Below the pieces are notes generated by a model that saw only the letters and a list, made by a program, of their open reading frames with translations, searched no databases and was not told the DNA's origin. From Treponema sp. UBA3813 (GTDB taxonomy: Bacteria > Spirochaetota > Spirochaetia > Treponematales > Treponemataceae): DNA of 42,884 bases. Each line of letters opens with the position of its first letter. Position 1 is the stretch's first letter. Of the stretch, positions 7,881 through 16,529 are shown one piece after another. Position numbers and translations under genes: made by a program. Location of the stretch: assembly GCA_002368605.1 (NCBI GenBank), contig DFEB01000065.1:1-42884 (forward strand). Direction: 5' to 3'.

Positions 7881-9205
7881 ATTTTTCTCAATGTTTCAAT
7901 GGGTTTTTCTTTGCCGGCTTTAAGGGCAGGAATCAAGCTCACCAGAAGAGAAAGGACTATGGTTCCAAGGGCAATCAATAAAATTTTAGGAAGAGGAATC
8001 ACAATCGAAAAATTCTGCAAGTAAAAAGCCTCGTCCAAAAGATGGACTGGAAGATAATTGGCAAGACTGCCCTCTGTCAGAAAATAAAATACTTTTGCCC
8101 CAAGATTCACAACAAACTCTATTGCCCCCATAATTCCGTTAAAATGAAGGGAACAGAAAAGCCCCAGTGGAAGACCGAAAAGCACTCCCAGGGCACCTGT
8201 AACCAGGCCGGTGATGATAAAAGAAAGGGCAATTCCGTTGGAACTTCCGCCCAGGCTCTTTAAAATCGAGATTTCTTTTTTGCGCTCCATGACCAGCATG
8301 ACAAGGGCACTTGAAATATTCACCGAAGCGACGAGAACAATCAGCATCATAATGAAAATGAGCATAATCTGAGTCGAGGCAAAATTCTCGTATTGGGCTG
8401 AATTCAAGTCGTTCCAGCGATACAATCGTCCTGCAGAAGAAAGAAAAGGCGAGAGTTTACGGTAAGTTTTTTCAAGGCTGAGAGAAAATGCGTCATCTGT
8501 ATCAATTCCGAAAAGTGCCGTTCCCGAAGAAAGGGAAATCAAATCGAAGCCGTTTTCAAGGGAGACAAAAAGCCAGAGAGAATCCAGTTCTTGATAGCCA
8601 GAAGAAACGATTCCGCTAACCTTTAATGAAGTGATTTTCGGCATGGTCTTTCCAGAAGAATTTTCTTTTGTGGTGATGAGTCTGATTCTTTCCCCAGCCT
8701 TTACACCCAAGTCTGAGGCAAGTTTTTTTCCAAGAACGCAGGAATTCCGCGCCGTCAAATCCGTGTTGCCATCAATGACTTCAAAAAGTGAAGCAAAAGC
8801 AGGATTTTTTTCAAAGATATCGCTTTCAAGGGCCCGGATTGAAGAGCCGAAACGGCCTTTGCTTGATGACGCAAGACCTATTCCCTGCAATTCGGGGTAA
8901 ACTGCCTTTACGCCAGTGTCGTATTTTTTTATCGCGTCAGCAAGAATCTGCATATTTCCGGCATTTTCAGCATATTCTGACTTAGGATAGAGGACCAGCT
9001 GAATGTGAGAAGAACCAAGTCCGATCATGCGCTCGGTAATGCCCTTAATCATGCCGTCCGAGACAGTGAGCACCATAATGAGGGGAACGAGGCTTATTCC
9101 TATGCAGACAAAAGCACCGAACAAACTGCGCCGGGCGTTGGATTTTTTGCCCGTGCGGGGAAAGAGAAGCCTTGAAGCGAATAAAAGTGACGAAGAAAAA
9201 GTCAT
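7877..9205 (-). CDS. LolC/LolE-type ABC permease
   Basis: 442-residue inner-membrane subunit of a lipoprotein-release exporter (LolCDE/FtsX-MacB superfamily). One membrane helix lies near residues 28-50, followed by a large periplasmic domain (about 50-270). A three-helix FtsX-type block follows (about 280-320, 325-360 and 405-435), with the characteristic VMERKKEISILKSLGG coupling stretch. AGGAG precedes the ATG. It lies nine bases after lolD and pairs with the second permease at 9893-11188, so the complex is probably a LolC/LolE-like heterodimer with LolD. Which one is LolC and which LolE cannot be told from the sequence alone. Confidence 0.83.
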   Translation of the reverse strand: MTFSSSLLFASRLLFPRTGKKSNARRSLFGAFVCIGISLVPLIMVLTVSDGMIKGITERMIGLGSSHIQLVLYPKSEYAENAGNMQILADAIKKYDTGVKAVYPELQGIGLASSSKGRFGSSIRALESDIFEKNPAFASLFEVIDGNTDLTARNSCVLGKKLASDLGVKAGERIRLITTKENSSGKTMPKITSLKVSGIVSSGYQELDSLWLFVSLENGFDLISLSSGTALFGIDTDDAFSLSLEKTYRKLSPFLSSAGRLYRWNDLNSAQYENFASTQIMLIFIMMLIVLVASVNISSALVMLVMERKKEISILKSLGGSSNGIALSFIITGLVTGALGVLFGLPLGLFCSLHFNGIMGAIEFVVNLGAKVFYFLTEGSLANYLPVHLLDEAFYLQNFSIVIPLPKILLIALGTIVLSLLVSLIPALKAGKEKPIETLRKI

Positions 9206-9213
9206 GATTTCTC

Positions 9214-9900
9214 CTAGGCCTCTACCCTTTCAAGCTGACCGCCTTTTATCGAATAAGAAAAATCGCCTTTTTTCGCGAGATTCATATCATGGGTGACCAA
9301 AAAAAGCGTTTTATTATATTTGTCAGCCATAGAAAAAAGCAAGTCGCCGATTATTTTCGCATTCTGCGGGTCAAGGTTTCCTGTAGGCTCGTCAGCAAGG
9401 ATAAGTTCAGGGTCATTGATAAGGGCACGGGCCACCGCAACACGCTGCCTCTCTCCGCCTGAAAGCTGGCTTGGAAGGTGATCAAGTCGTTTTTCAAGAC
9501 CGACATCGCACAAAAGCTGCCTTGCCTTTTCGCTGGCCTCTTTTTTTGAGCATCCTGCCATAAGAGCCGGCAGAAAAGCGTTCTCAAGAGCAGTAAAATC
9601 TTTGAGCAAATAATGGAACTGGAAAATCAGGCCGAGGAAATGAGAGCGGTAGAGCGAAAGTTTGTTCTCATCAAGACGGGACAAATCATATTCGCCGCAC
9701 CTTACCAAGCCGCTTGTGGCATTGTCCAGTCCGCCGATAATATTGAGGAAAGTGCTTTTTCCGCTTCCGCTTTCCCCTACAATCGTAACTTTCTTTCCCT
9801 TTTCAATCTCAAGGTTAAGATTTTTTAAAATCGTCAGTGATTCGCTTTCAGTTTTGTATGTTTTCTCAAGATTCTGAATCGAAACAATTATATCACTCAT
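9214..9900 (-). CDS. lolD: LolD-type ABC transporter ATPase
   Basis: 228-residue ATP-binding subunit that powers release of lipoproteins from the inner membrane. It shows Walker A GESGSGKST (42-50), Q-loop FQFHYLL, ABC signature LSGGERQRVAVARAL (146-160), Walker B LILADEPTGNLD (167-177) and the switch His in VTHD. This set is the LolD/MacB/FtsE pattern. The two permeases flanking it are of the LolC/E type, which decides for LolD. Its first eight bases overlap the end of the upstream permease gene, indicating translational coupling. Confidence 0.88.
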   Translation of the reverse strand: MSDIIVSIQNLEKTYKTESESLTILKNLNLEIEKGKKVTIVGESGSGKSTFLNIIGGLDNATSGLVRCGEYDLSRLDENKLSLYRSHFLGLIFQFHYLLKDFTALENAFLPALMAGCSKKEASEKARQLLCDVGLEKRLDHLPSQLSGGERQRVAVARALINDPELILADEPTGNLDPQNAKIIGDLLFSMADKYNKTLFLVTHDMNLAKKGDFSYSIKGGQLERVEA

Positions 9901-11188
9901 CTCTCATTACCTCTGCAACTGTCATTTTTAAAACGCCACGGCTCGCGATAAAACTTGCGATAAGCGACGATAAAATTCCAAACATGGAAATCATAAGAAC
10001 TTCACTTGTAAAAATTTTCGGCGGGATGCTGGCATAAAGCATGAACATGGGATTTTCCCTCACAAAATCACCGTTAGCCGGATTAGAGAGCATCACGAAA
10101 AAAAGGCTGGCATAATAAGAGAGTTTGGAAAGAAGCAAAAATACCGTGTCCATGTTGATTGAAAGGAAAAGACCAAGAAGGACTCCGGGGACAGAGCCTG
10201 AAATGCCAGTCAAAAATCCCTGCATGACAAAAATTGACTGAATAGAGACAGGCTTTCCGCCAAAGGCCGTAAGAACGGAAATTTCCTCCCGCCTCTCAAA
10301 AACCATTCGCCTCATTCCGTTGAAGATATTGATTGCAACCACGACGAAAATCATAAAGACCAAGACCATGAGCATATTCTTTTCGACCTGCAAGGCTCCG
10401 AAAAAGGAGCGGTTATAAGTCTTCCATGACTCAAATTTTAAATTTGGAAATTGAGAAGAAAAGCGGGCAATCTGACGGTCACAGTCGTTTTCATCAAGAA
10501 GCTTGACTCCGTAAATCAGCTTTGCGTCGCTACCGAAATATTTTTTTCCGTCATCTATATTTATAAAAGCGAAAGAAGCGTTGATGTCGGCATAGCCCGT
10601 GTGAAAGATTCCCGTCACAGTAAAAAGCCGCTCACTTGAAAACAAATCCACATCGCTTCCGCCGGAAAGGGCATAAAGATTTATTTCGTTGCCCAAGCGG
10701 GCACCACAGCGGCGGGCAAGCTCCGAGCCGATAACGATATTGTTTGGCGAAGAAATGTCAAACTGGCCTGCAATCATAGTCACTTGTTTTTTAAAGCCCT
10801 CATCATGATTGTAAACAAAATCTGGCAGGGCCTTTATCATGGCGGCAGCTTCTTTTCCATTGCTTCCCACGACAAGACTCTGAGCCTCATAAAAAGGAGT
10901 GAAAGATTTTACAAGTTTTTCAGAAAGACAGAATTTTTCAAAGGAATCGTCAAAATTCTTTTCTTCGGGAACGCTGCAATTCTCAACACGAATATGATAG
11001 GAGCTGATTTCCATGATGACATCGATGAAACTGTGCTGGAACCCGTTCATCACGCTGATTACGGTGATAAGGGTCATCACGCCGAAGCAAATTCCCAGAG
11101 AAGCAAGTGTCGTCGTAACCGCGGAAGAGCCTTTTCGGTCAACCTTGGCAAAACGACGCGACACAAAATAAATCCACTTAATACTCAA
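9893..11188 (-). CDS. LolC/LolE-type ABC permease (second subunit)
   Basis: About 431 residues. The N-terminus IYFVSRRFAKVDRKG runs into a membrane helix, typical of LolC/E. A periplasmic domain follows (about 50-260), then an FtsX block with RMVFERREEISVLTAFGG as coupling helix and three further membrane segments. I place the start at the TTG at 11188, because AGGAGAAGGA lies directly before it. An upstream in-frame ATG at 11212 has no such site and would overlap the previous gene by 35 bases. Even so, the TTG start overlaps the upstream stop by 11 bases, so translation is probably coupled. It forms the exporter with lolD and the permease at 7877-9205. Confidence 0.83.
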   Translation of the reverse strand: MSIKWIYFVSRRFAKVDRKGSSAVTTTLASLGICFGVMTLITVISVMNGFQHSFIDVIMEISSYHIRVENCSVPEEKNFDDSFEKFCLSEKLVKSFTPFYEAQSLVVGSNGKEAAAMIKALPDFVYNHDEGFKKQVTMIAGQFDISSPNNIVIGSELARRCGARLGNEINLYALSGGSDVDLFSSERLFTVTGIFHTGYADINASFAFINIDDGKKYFGSDAKLIYGVKLLDENDCDRQIARFSSQFPNLKFESWKTYNRSFFGALQVEKNMLMVLVFMIFVVVAINIFNGMRRMVFERREEISVLTAFGGKPVSIQSIFVMQGFLTGISGSVPGVLLGLFLSINMDTVFLLLSKLSYYASLFFVMLSNPANGDFVRENPMFMLYASIPPKIFTSEVLMISMFGILSSLIASFIASRGVLKMTVAEVMRDE

Positions 11189-12440
11189 AATTCCTTCTCC
11201 TCTGCTCCACATTATTTAAATAGATGATTTCAGTTTTTTTAATACCATTCTCATAAAGGACTTCCACCGAAAATCCACCCTCAAAGAAGAGTTTTTCGGA
11301 ATAAGACTCAGGGCTAGTGTGTTTTCGCTCCAAGTGTAGCTCTCCGTCCTCATAATAATGAATATCAGGTTCTGAATGATTTCCCCCTTGAAGCGCCTCG
11401 TAATCATACACAGTTTTCATTACATGCTCATCAACGGACAGTTTTCCGAATGTGTTTTTTTTGTAATTCCACAAGCGGACTTCCTCTTCTTCAGTGCGTC
11501 CTTGAATATCATAGCGTCTTGCAGTCTTTTTGTCAGTGCGGAGCTCATTATCTTCATCATAATGGCTTTCCGTCAGAAGGAGAAGTTTTCCGTTTGAATC
11601 ATAAAGACTCTCAAGCCTTTTTTTTTCGGAAAAAATCTCCTCTATCGTTTTTTCCGGGATATACGAGTCAGGGCTATATTCATAAACGATAACATCCTCA
11701 AGCACCAAATCTTTTGCCTTTCTCCCAGTCTTAAACCTTTCATTTCGTATAAGGCGATAAAAAGAGTCATATCGTTTCCTGATGATTTTTTGCCCATAAT
11801 AATTCACTATAACAGTGTCATCATCTTCCTTTGTTACTGTAAGTTGCTCACCATCATAAGAAAACCGCCTGAGCGAGCCATCTTTTTTTGTATATGACGC
11901 TTCCTGCGGGAGGGAGTCACTGTCTTTATTTTCATTCTGAGCTTCAATTCCACGACTGTCATTATTCTCAAGCATTTCAAGAATTTTCCTTCCGTCAGTG
12001 ACATCTATGGAATTATTTGAATTCTTAGGATTAGCCTGCGCTCCAGCCGAAGCAAGAACTAAATCAATCCAGTCAAAATATGGCTCATCGGATGAAACAT
12101 AAACATCTTCTGGACAAAAAGTACAATCAATAATTCCAAGTTTTTCAGGATCAAAAAATTCACAAAAATAAACAGATTTCATTTCCGGAATAAGGATTTT
12201 TCTCTGCGAAAACAGCCTTGTCCCAAAGCGCGAGAGTTCTGCAAGTTTTAAACATTCAGGACGGGTGGCTACATCTGTCAGTGAATAGCGCGTAACTTCA
12301 AAGCAAAGTTCCCGGAGATAGACCAGGGATTTTTCTTCATTAGGAGACAAATCCCTGGCAAAAACAGAGAAAGAAGAAAAAAAAGAGAAAAGCAAAATGA
12401 GGATTGAAAGCTGGAAATTTAAAGCCGGAAGTTTTCTCAT
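11178..12440 (-). CDS. Exported protein of unknown function, upstream of the Lol exporter
   Basis: 420 residues with a signal peptide (about 1-28, cleaved near FA-RD). I do not recognise a named domain. The N-terminal third has several Cys (CFEV, CLKL, CEFF, CTFCPED). The C-terminal half is a series of charged beta-strand-like repeats (YDSFYRLIRNERF, YDSNGKLLLLTESHYDEDNEL, YYEDGELHLERKH) resembling the YD/MORN-like toxin-repeat style of surface proteins. The position, 13 bases after ftsY and overlapping the first Lol permease, suggests co-expression with lipoprotein export. A periplasmic role is inferred from that context only. Confidence 0.6.
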   Translation of the reverse strand: MRKLPALNFQLSILILLFSFFSSFSVFARDLSPNEEKSLVYLRELCFEVTRYSLTDVATRPECLKLAELSRFGTRLFSQRKILIPEMKSVYFCEFFDPEKLGIIDCTFCPEDVYVSSDEPYFDWIDLVLASAGAQANPKNSNNSIDVTDGRKILEMLENNDSRGIEAQNENKDSDSLPQEASYTKKDGSLRRFSYDGEQLTVTKEDDDTVIVNYYGQKIIRKRYDSFYRLIRNERFKTGRKAKDLVLEDVIVYEYSPDSYIPEKTIEEIFSEKKRLESLYDSNGKLLLLTESHYDEDNELRTDKKTARRYDIQGRTEEEEVRLWNYKKNTFGKLSVDEHVMKTVYDYEALQGGNHSEPDIHYYEDGELHLERKHTSPESYSEKLFFEGGFSVEVLYENGIKKTEIIYLNNVEQRRRNFEY

Positions 12441-12453
12441 TCGATTTTTCTTT

Positions 12454-13323
12454 TTATTTTCCTATGAATTCATCGATGTATTTTTCAGGATTAAAAGGCT
12501 CGATGTTCTCGTATTTTTCGCCAGTACAAACGAAAAGCACAGGGATTCCAAGTTCTTTACCAATGGAAAAAACACAGCCCCCCCGCGCCGTGGAATCGTA
12601 TTTTGTCACGACGATTGCGTCCACGCCCACGCTCTCAGAAAAGACTTCTGCCTGACGAAGCGCATTCTGTCCCGTGGTTCCGTCAATGACCAAGATTTTT
12701 TTGTAGCAGTCAGAATCTGCCTTTTGCGCGGCGATGCGGTCGATTTTCTGCAGCTCGCGCACGAGGTTTTCTTTATTGTGAAGTCGGCCGGCCGTATCCG
12801 CGATAATGAGGGCTCCCCCCTGAGCACGGGCAGAATCAGCCGCATCAAAGACAACCGCACTGGGGTCGCTGCCATGTTGATGGGAAATCACGCGGATTCC
12901 AAGCCGCTCTCCGTGCATTTCAAGCTGTTCCTCAGCCGCAGCCCTAAAAGTGTCGCTGGCCGCCAGAAGAACATTCTCCCCCTTTTCTTTGTAAAGTTTT
13001 GCGACTTTTGCCGCCGTCGTTGTCTTTCCGACTCCGTTAACCCCAAGCATCATATAGATGTTGACCTTGCCCTTTTCGGGAGAAAACTCAGTTTTTTTAG
13101 CATAAGATGAAAGAAGATTTTTTAGTTCGTCTTTGATTGCCGCCTCATCAGAAATTTTCTTTTCACGGCAGATTTTTTCGAGTTCTCCTGTGATTTCGTA
13201 GGCCATTTTTGCGCCCATATCACCTTCAACAAGGGCATCTGTCAAATCATCAAAAAATTCCTCGTCGATTTTATTTGATGAAAAGAGATTCTTAAATTTT
13301 TGAGCGAATGAAAGTTTAGCCAT
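12454..13323 (-). CDS. ftsY: Signal recognition particle receptor FtsY
   Basis: GTPase that docks SRP-bound ribosomes at the inner membrane. The 289 residues comprise the four-helix N domain (1-80) and the G domain. Its motifs are G1 GVNGVGKTT (94-102), the closing loop DTFRAAAEEQL (124-134), G3 DTAGR (176-180), G4 TKYD (240-243) and the terminal GEKYENIEPFNPEKYIDEFIG. It lacks the long acidic A domain of E. coli FtsY, as in many other bacteria. It lies nine bases after the PEGA-like exported protein gene, in the operon starting at the Cas2-like gene. Confidence 0.95.
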   Translation of the reverse strand: MAKLSFAQKFKNLFSSNKIDEEFFDDLTDALVEGDMGAKMAYEITGELEKICREKKISDEAAIKDELKNLLSSYAKKTEFSPEKGKVNIYMMLGVNGVGKTTTAAKVAKLYKEKGENVLLAASDTFRAAAEEQLEMHGERLGIRVISHQHGSDPSAVVFDAADSARAQGGALIIADTAGRLHNKENLVRELQKIDRIAAQKADSDCYKKILVIDGTTGQNALRQAEVFSESVGVDAIVVTKYDSTARGGCVFSIGKELGIPVLFVCTGEKYENIEPFNPEKYIDEFIGK

Positions 13324-13332
13324 GATTTCTCC

Positions 13333-15033
13333 TTATTGAACTTCAATTTCCTCTTGAGTCTCAATCGGCTCTTCAAAAAGCTGGGCATTTTTTAGCGCTT
13401 TTTTATCGATTTTGACCTTTTCAGGAAGAACGCGGTCAGCAGACCACAAATACCGTACCAACTCAATGACAACCCAAACACCACAGACTGCAGTAACGCC
13501 AAGGCAAATATTTGTCCTACCCTGCAAATCCTTGAGCCGTTCCAGATCCCCCCGCCCCTGTGAATATGCCGTATTTTCTGCAGTAAATTCACCGAGATTA
13601 TAAAAAGTAAATGGAAGCGAGCAAATAAGAGCAGTGTAGGCAGTATACATCCATCTGCGCCGTTTGTCGATGTTCGCCTGTCGGTCAAAAGGTTTTGCAT
13701 TTACGAACAAATATGCGCCGTCAAAAGCATTTTGAGAAGGTATCTGAAAAAAGGCAATATTGCTTGAAGCTGAATCATCAGGATTTGTTTTTGGAACAGA
13801 GAATACACCAAGCACAGATTTAGAATTCACCTCAACGCTTGCCCAAGGATTTTTCTCCGTAACAGACGACTGTGAAAGTCCGTATGTATGGAAAACACCG
13901 TCACGATATTTTTTCAGCCTTATATTTGCCAGCCCATGCACTTCAGGAACAAGGTTGACATGAACAAAAAAATGATTATCGCCAGAAAAGGCATAAGTAA
14001 AGGCCAATTCTTCATATCCAGGTGCTTCGATTACAACATGATGAATTCCCGATTCATCAATGATTTTGTTCTCAAAGCGTCCATCGCTGTTTTCAAGCGG
14101 AAAAACAATCCCGTCTATTGTAATTTTCGTACTCCGGGCAATTTCCCTTGGCTCAATCTCAAATTCAAGCAGAACAGGAAGGGCATTCGCAATTTTTGAA
14201 TCAAGATTTCTCGCAATGGAATTGGCAAGCGGCATCAAATCAGTCAAAAGCCCGACTTCTGTAACAGATCCGAGGACTTGCGAGCCAGGATAAACACGAA
14301 GACTTGCCGTAACAGAACAATAATCGCCGTAAACCGTAATCTCGCCAGTAATAAGACCGTTGATTTTCGCTGCAATAACCTCAGACTCAAAATCCCATGA
14401 AGAATAGCCCGATTCCAGAGCCTTTTCACTTGCCGTAAAAAGTGAAGACGAATCACTTTTATATAGTTTTATTTTTTCACTGACAATCTCGTTGTTTTCA
14501 TCTTTTTGAAAAAAAGAAAATGGAAGTTGAAAAGGGAAAAATCCGTCATTTTCTTTTTTGTCGTCAACCTTTCTTCCTTCCGAAATCGCTTTTTCACGCT
14601 CTATCTTAGGAGCGGCTTCATCTCGGACTTTTTTTACTTCTGCAAGATTCTCATCGATTTTAATCTCGATGTCTCGGATTTTTTCCATCTCCTCTTTTAT
14701 TGATTTTTGAAGCGTTTTTGGCTTTGTCGTCGTAAGCACAAGGGAATCCCGGCTTTTGTATTCCTTTGAAAGCTGAAGAAAAAGTGACAGACGCGCCGTT
14801 TGAAGTTCATTCAACTTGCGGTCAAGGATCTCGGTGGCAGGAATCGTGCGTAGCTCTTCATTGGAAAATTGGTCAATTATAAGTTGGGGAAGCACGGAGG
14901 CTGCCTTAGAAGCACTTTCACTCCTAGCCTGAGTCTGCTTAAAAGAAAACTCCATGACGCCCAGAGTCCAGTTATCCGAAAAGGCAAAAAAAGCGAGAAA
15001 ACTAAAAACAAGAACGAAAAAAAATTTCTTCAT
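13333..15033 (-). CDS. Exported membrane protein with PEGA-like domain
   Basis: 566 residues. A signal peptide covers 1-19 (FAFS-DN). A coiled, highly charged stretch around 95-160 follows. Residues about 300-370 look like a PEGA domain (a TKITIDGIVFPLEN strand, then IHHVVIEAPGYEEL), a beta-fold usual in spirochaete surface proteins. Two hydrophobic segments near 465-490 and 515-535 should anchor the C-terminus. Function unknown; the PEGA part suggests envelope or wall contact. Its ATG overlaps the last base of the prfB stop (TAATG), so it is translationally coupled to release factor 2, an unexpected pairing. Confident as a gene, not as to role. Confidence 0.65.
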   Translation of the reverse strand: MKKFFFVLVFSFLAFFAFSDNWTLGVMEFSFKQTQARSESASKAASVLPQLIIDQFSNEELRTIPATEILDRKLNELQTARLSLFLQLSKEYKSRDSLVLTTTKPKTLQKSIKEEMEKIRDIEIKIDENLAEVKKVRDEAAPKIEREKAISEGRKVDDKKENDGFFPFQLPFSFFQKDENNEIVSEKIKLYKSDSSSLFTASEKALESGYSSWDFESEVIAAKINGLITGEITVYGDYCSVTASLRVYPGSQVLGSVTEVGLLTDLMPLANSIARNLDSKIANALPVLLEFEIEPREIARSTKITIDGIVFPLENSDGRFENKIIDESGIHHVVIEAPGYEELAFTYAFSGDNHFFVHVNLVPEVHGLANIRLKKYRDGVFHTYGLSQSSVTEKNPWASVEVNSKSVLGVFSVPKTNPDDSASSNIAFFQIPSQNAFDGAYLFVNAKPFDRQANIDKRRRWMYTAYTALICSLPFTFYNLGEFTAENTAYSQGRGDLERLKDLQGRTNICLGVTAVCGVWVVIELVRYLWSADRVLPEKVKIDKKALKNAQLFEEPIETQEEIEVQ

Positions 15034-16167
15034 TACAAGTCATCTTCGTCATCGTCGCCGCCAACAGGCAGGCCTTTCCACTGAGCCTGAAGGAAGGAGT
15101 CGATGAACTGGTCGATGTCTCCGTCCATGACGGCCTGAATGTCACCCACAGAGAATTTTGTGCGGTGGTCTTTTACCATCGTATATGGCTGGAACACATA
15201 GGAACGGATTTGGTTACCCCAGGAAATGTCCTTTTTTTCGGCACCGAATTTTGCCGTCTCCCTTGCCCGCTCCTCCTCGTAATGGGCGTAAAGTTTTGCC
15301 CGCAAGAGGTTCATACAAGTGGCCCGGTTCATAATCTGGCTTCGCTCGCTGTCACACTGAACGACGATGCCGGTGGGAATATGGGTGAAGCGGACTGCCG
15401 AGTCAGTTTTGTTTACATGCTGGCCGCCTTTTCCGCCAGAACGGTAAGTGTCAACCCGCAAATCCTCCGGCCTGATATCGACTTTAATCGTATCGTCAAG
15501 AATTGGGAAAATGAAAACCGAGCTGAATGAAGTGTGCCTTCGGGCGTTGGCGTCAAAGGGGCTGATTCGCACCAGGCGGTGAACGCCGGCCTCGCCCTTT
15601 AAATGACCGTATACATAATCGCCGGTAATCTGAATCGTGGTGGATTTGATTCCGCCCTCGTCTTCCTGAAGATCAACTGTCTCAAGCTTGTAGCCGTGCC
15701 GCTCTGCCCAGCGGATATACATTCGTGAAAGCATGTAAGCCCAGTCACAGGCCTCGGTTCCGCCAGCCCCGGCATGAATCGTAAGGAAGCAGCCGTTTTT
15801 ATCAACTTCGCCCGAAAGGAGATTTAATATGCTCTGCTCCTCAAACTTTTTCTGGCAGTCAGCGAGTTCAGCCCTCACCTCTTCTTCCACGGAATCATCC
15901 CCGCCCTCGGCGCCCAGCTCGTAAAGAGTTTTAATGTCGTCAATCTGCTGCAAAAGCTCCCGCCAAGGCTCCACCCGACCTTTAAGCAATTTGAGGTCGT
16001 TCATGACTTTCTGGGCTTTTTCGGCATCATTCCAGAAATCTTCTGCGGCGGTGAGTTTTTCGGTTTCGGCTATTTTTTTATCGATGGCAGGCGCGTCAAA
16101 GACGCCCCCAGACATTTTTAATATCTTCTTCGAGAGTTGAAATCGGTTCTTTAAGTTCTTCTAACAT
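15033..16167 (-). CDS. prfB: Peptide chain release factor 2, with programmed +1 frameshift
   Basis: Terminates translation at UGA and UAA. A 23-codon first frame begins at the ATG at 16167 (MLEELKEPIST...), with AGGAG six bases upstream, and ends at an in-frame TGA (16098-16096). The slip site reads GGGGG, CGT, CTT TGA C. This is the classic RF2 autoregulation signal, with a Shine-Dalgarno-like stretch three bases before CTT. Skipping one T continues at GAC (16097) to give about 377 residues. SPF, the stop-codon-reading tripeptide of RF2, is at about 202-204, and GGQ, the hydrolysis motif, at about 247-249. A conventional single-frame call would wrongly start at 16115. It follows the Cas2-like gene by 17 bases. 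Confidence 0.96.
16091..16112 (-). promoter_or_regulatory. prfB +1 programmed frameshift site
   Basis: On the minus strand the message reads UGG GGG CGU CUU UGA C. The G-run acts as an internal Shine-Dalgarno three bases before the slippery CUU, and UGA is followed by C, the poor termination context. When RF2 is scarce the ribosome slips +1 and makes full-length RF2. This matches the E. coli element in spacing and order. Confidence 0.93.
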
Positions 16168-16184
16168 TTTTTTCTCCTGGATTT

Positions 16185-16466
16185 TTAATTTTGTTTTGCT
16201 CCGTAGACACTCCGCTTCCATTGCTTGTGACGCAATTCCGTGACAGCGAAATTTGAATTGACCGGAAACTGGTAAATTCTAAGCGTGTCATAATAATCTG
16301 TGACGGAATCAATTTCTCGTTTGAGAACCGTAAGCTGAGCCTCGTTAATCTGCATACTTTCCCAACAAGCCTTTTGAATTTTTTTGAAAGAGTAGCGGGT
16401 AAGAATCTCGGCGATTGATTTTGCGCTGTCAATTCCGCCCGGATCAAGAACTACGGATACGAACAT
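16185..16466 (-). CDS. Stand-alone Cas2-like small protein
   Basis: 93 residues with the Cas2 pattern. A first strand MFVSVVLD has Asp at position 8. An AEILTRYSFKKIQKACWES helix-strand matches the family's RYGxxRVQxSVFE. A helix LTVLKREID and a last strand DTLRIYQF match DSIRIYPL. Cas2 proteins are ferredoxin-fold dimers, usually the structural partner of Cas1 in spacer capture; some are nucleases. Here there is no cas1, no other cas gene and no repeat array. It is the first gene of the unit that continues with prfB 17 bases later. The LDPGG turn differs from the common YDI form, so VapD-like or another Cas2-fold family is possible. Confidence 0.68.
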   Translation of the reverse strand: MFVSVVLDPGGIDSAKSIAEILTRYSFKKIQKACWESMQINEAQLTVLKREIDSVTDYYDTLRIYQFPVNSNFAVTELRHKQWKRSVYGAKQN

Positions 16467-16472
16467 TTATAT

Positions 16473-16501
16473 AGAATAAAACATAGATTTTATCTTGTCA
16501 A
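16473..16501 (-). promoter_or_regulatory. Promoter of the Cas2-like/prfB operon, leaderless geometry
   Basis: Minus strand TTGACA (16501-16496), a perfect -35, then 17 bases, then TATTCT (16478-16473). Only six bases lie between the -10 and the ATG at 16466, so the message would begin at or next to the start codon. No ribosome-binding site is present. The divergent FN3/TPR-like gene begins 64 bases away. Confidence 0.55.
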
Positions 16502-16529
16502 ACCGCACTTTTTGCTGCAAAATAAAGAT

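Noticed and set aside
12397-13110. Plus-strand open frame of 237 codons opposite ftsY
   Set aside because: Shadow of the ftsY coding sequence; no family resemblance or start signal.
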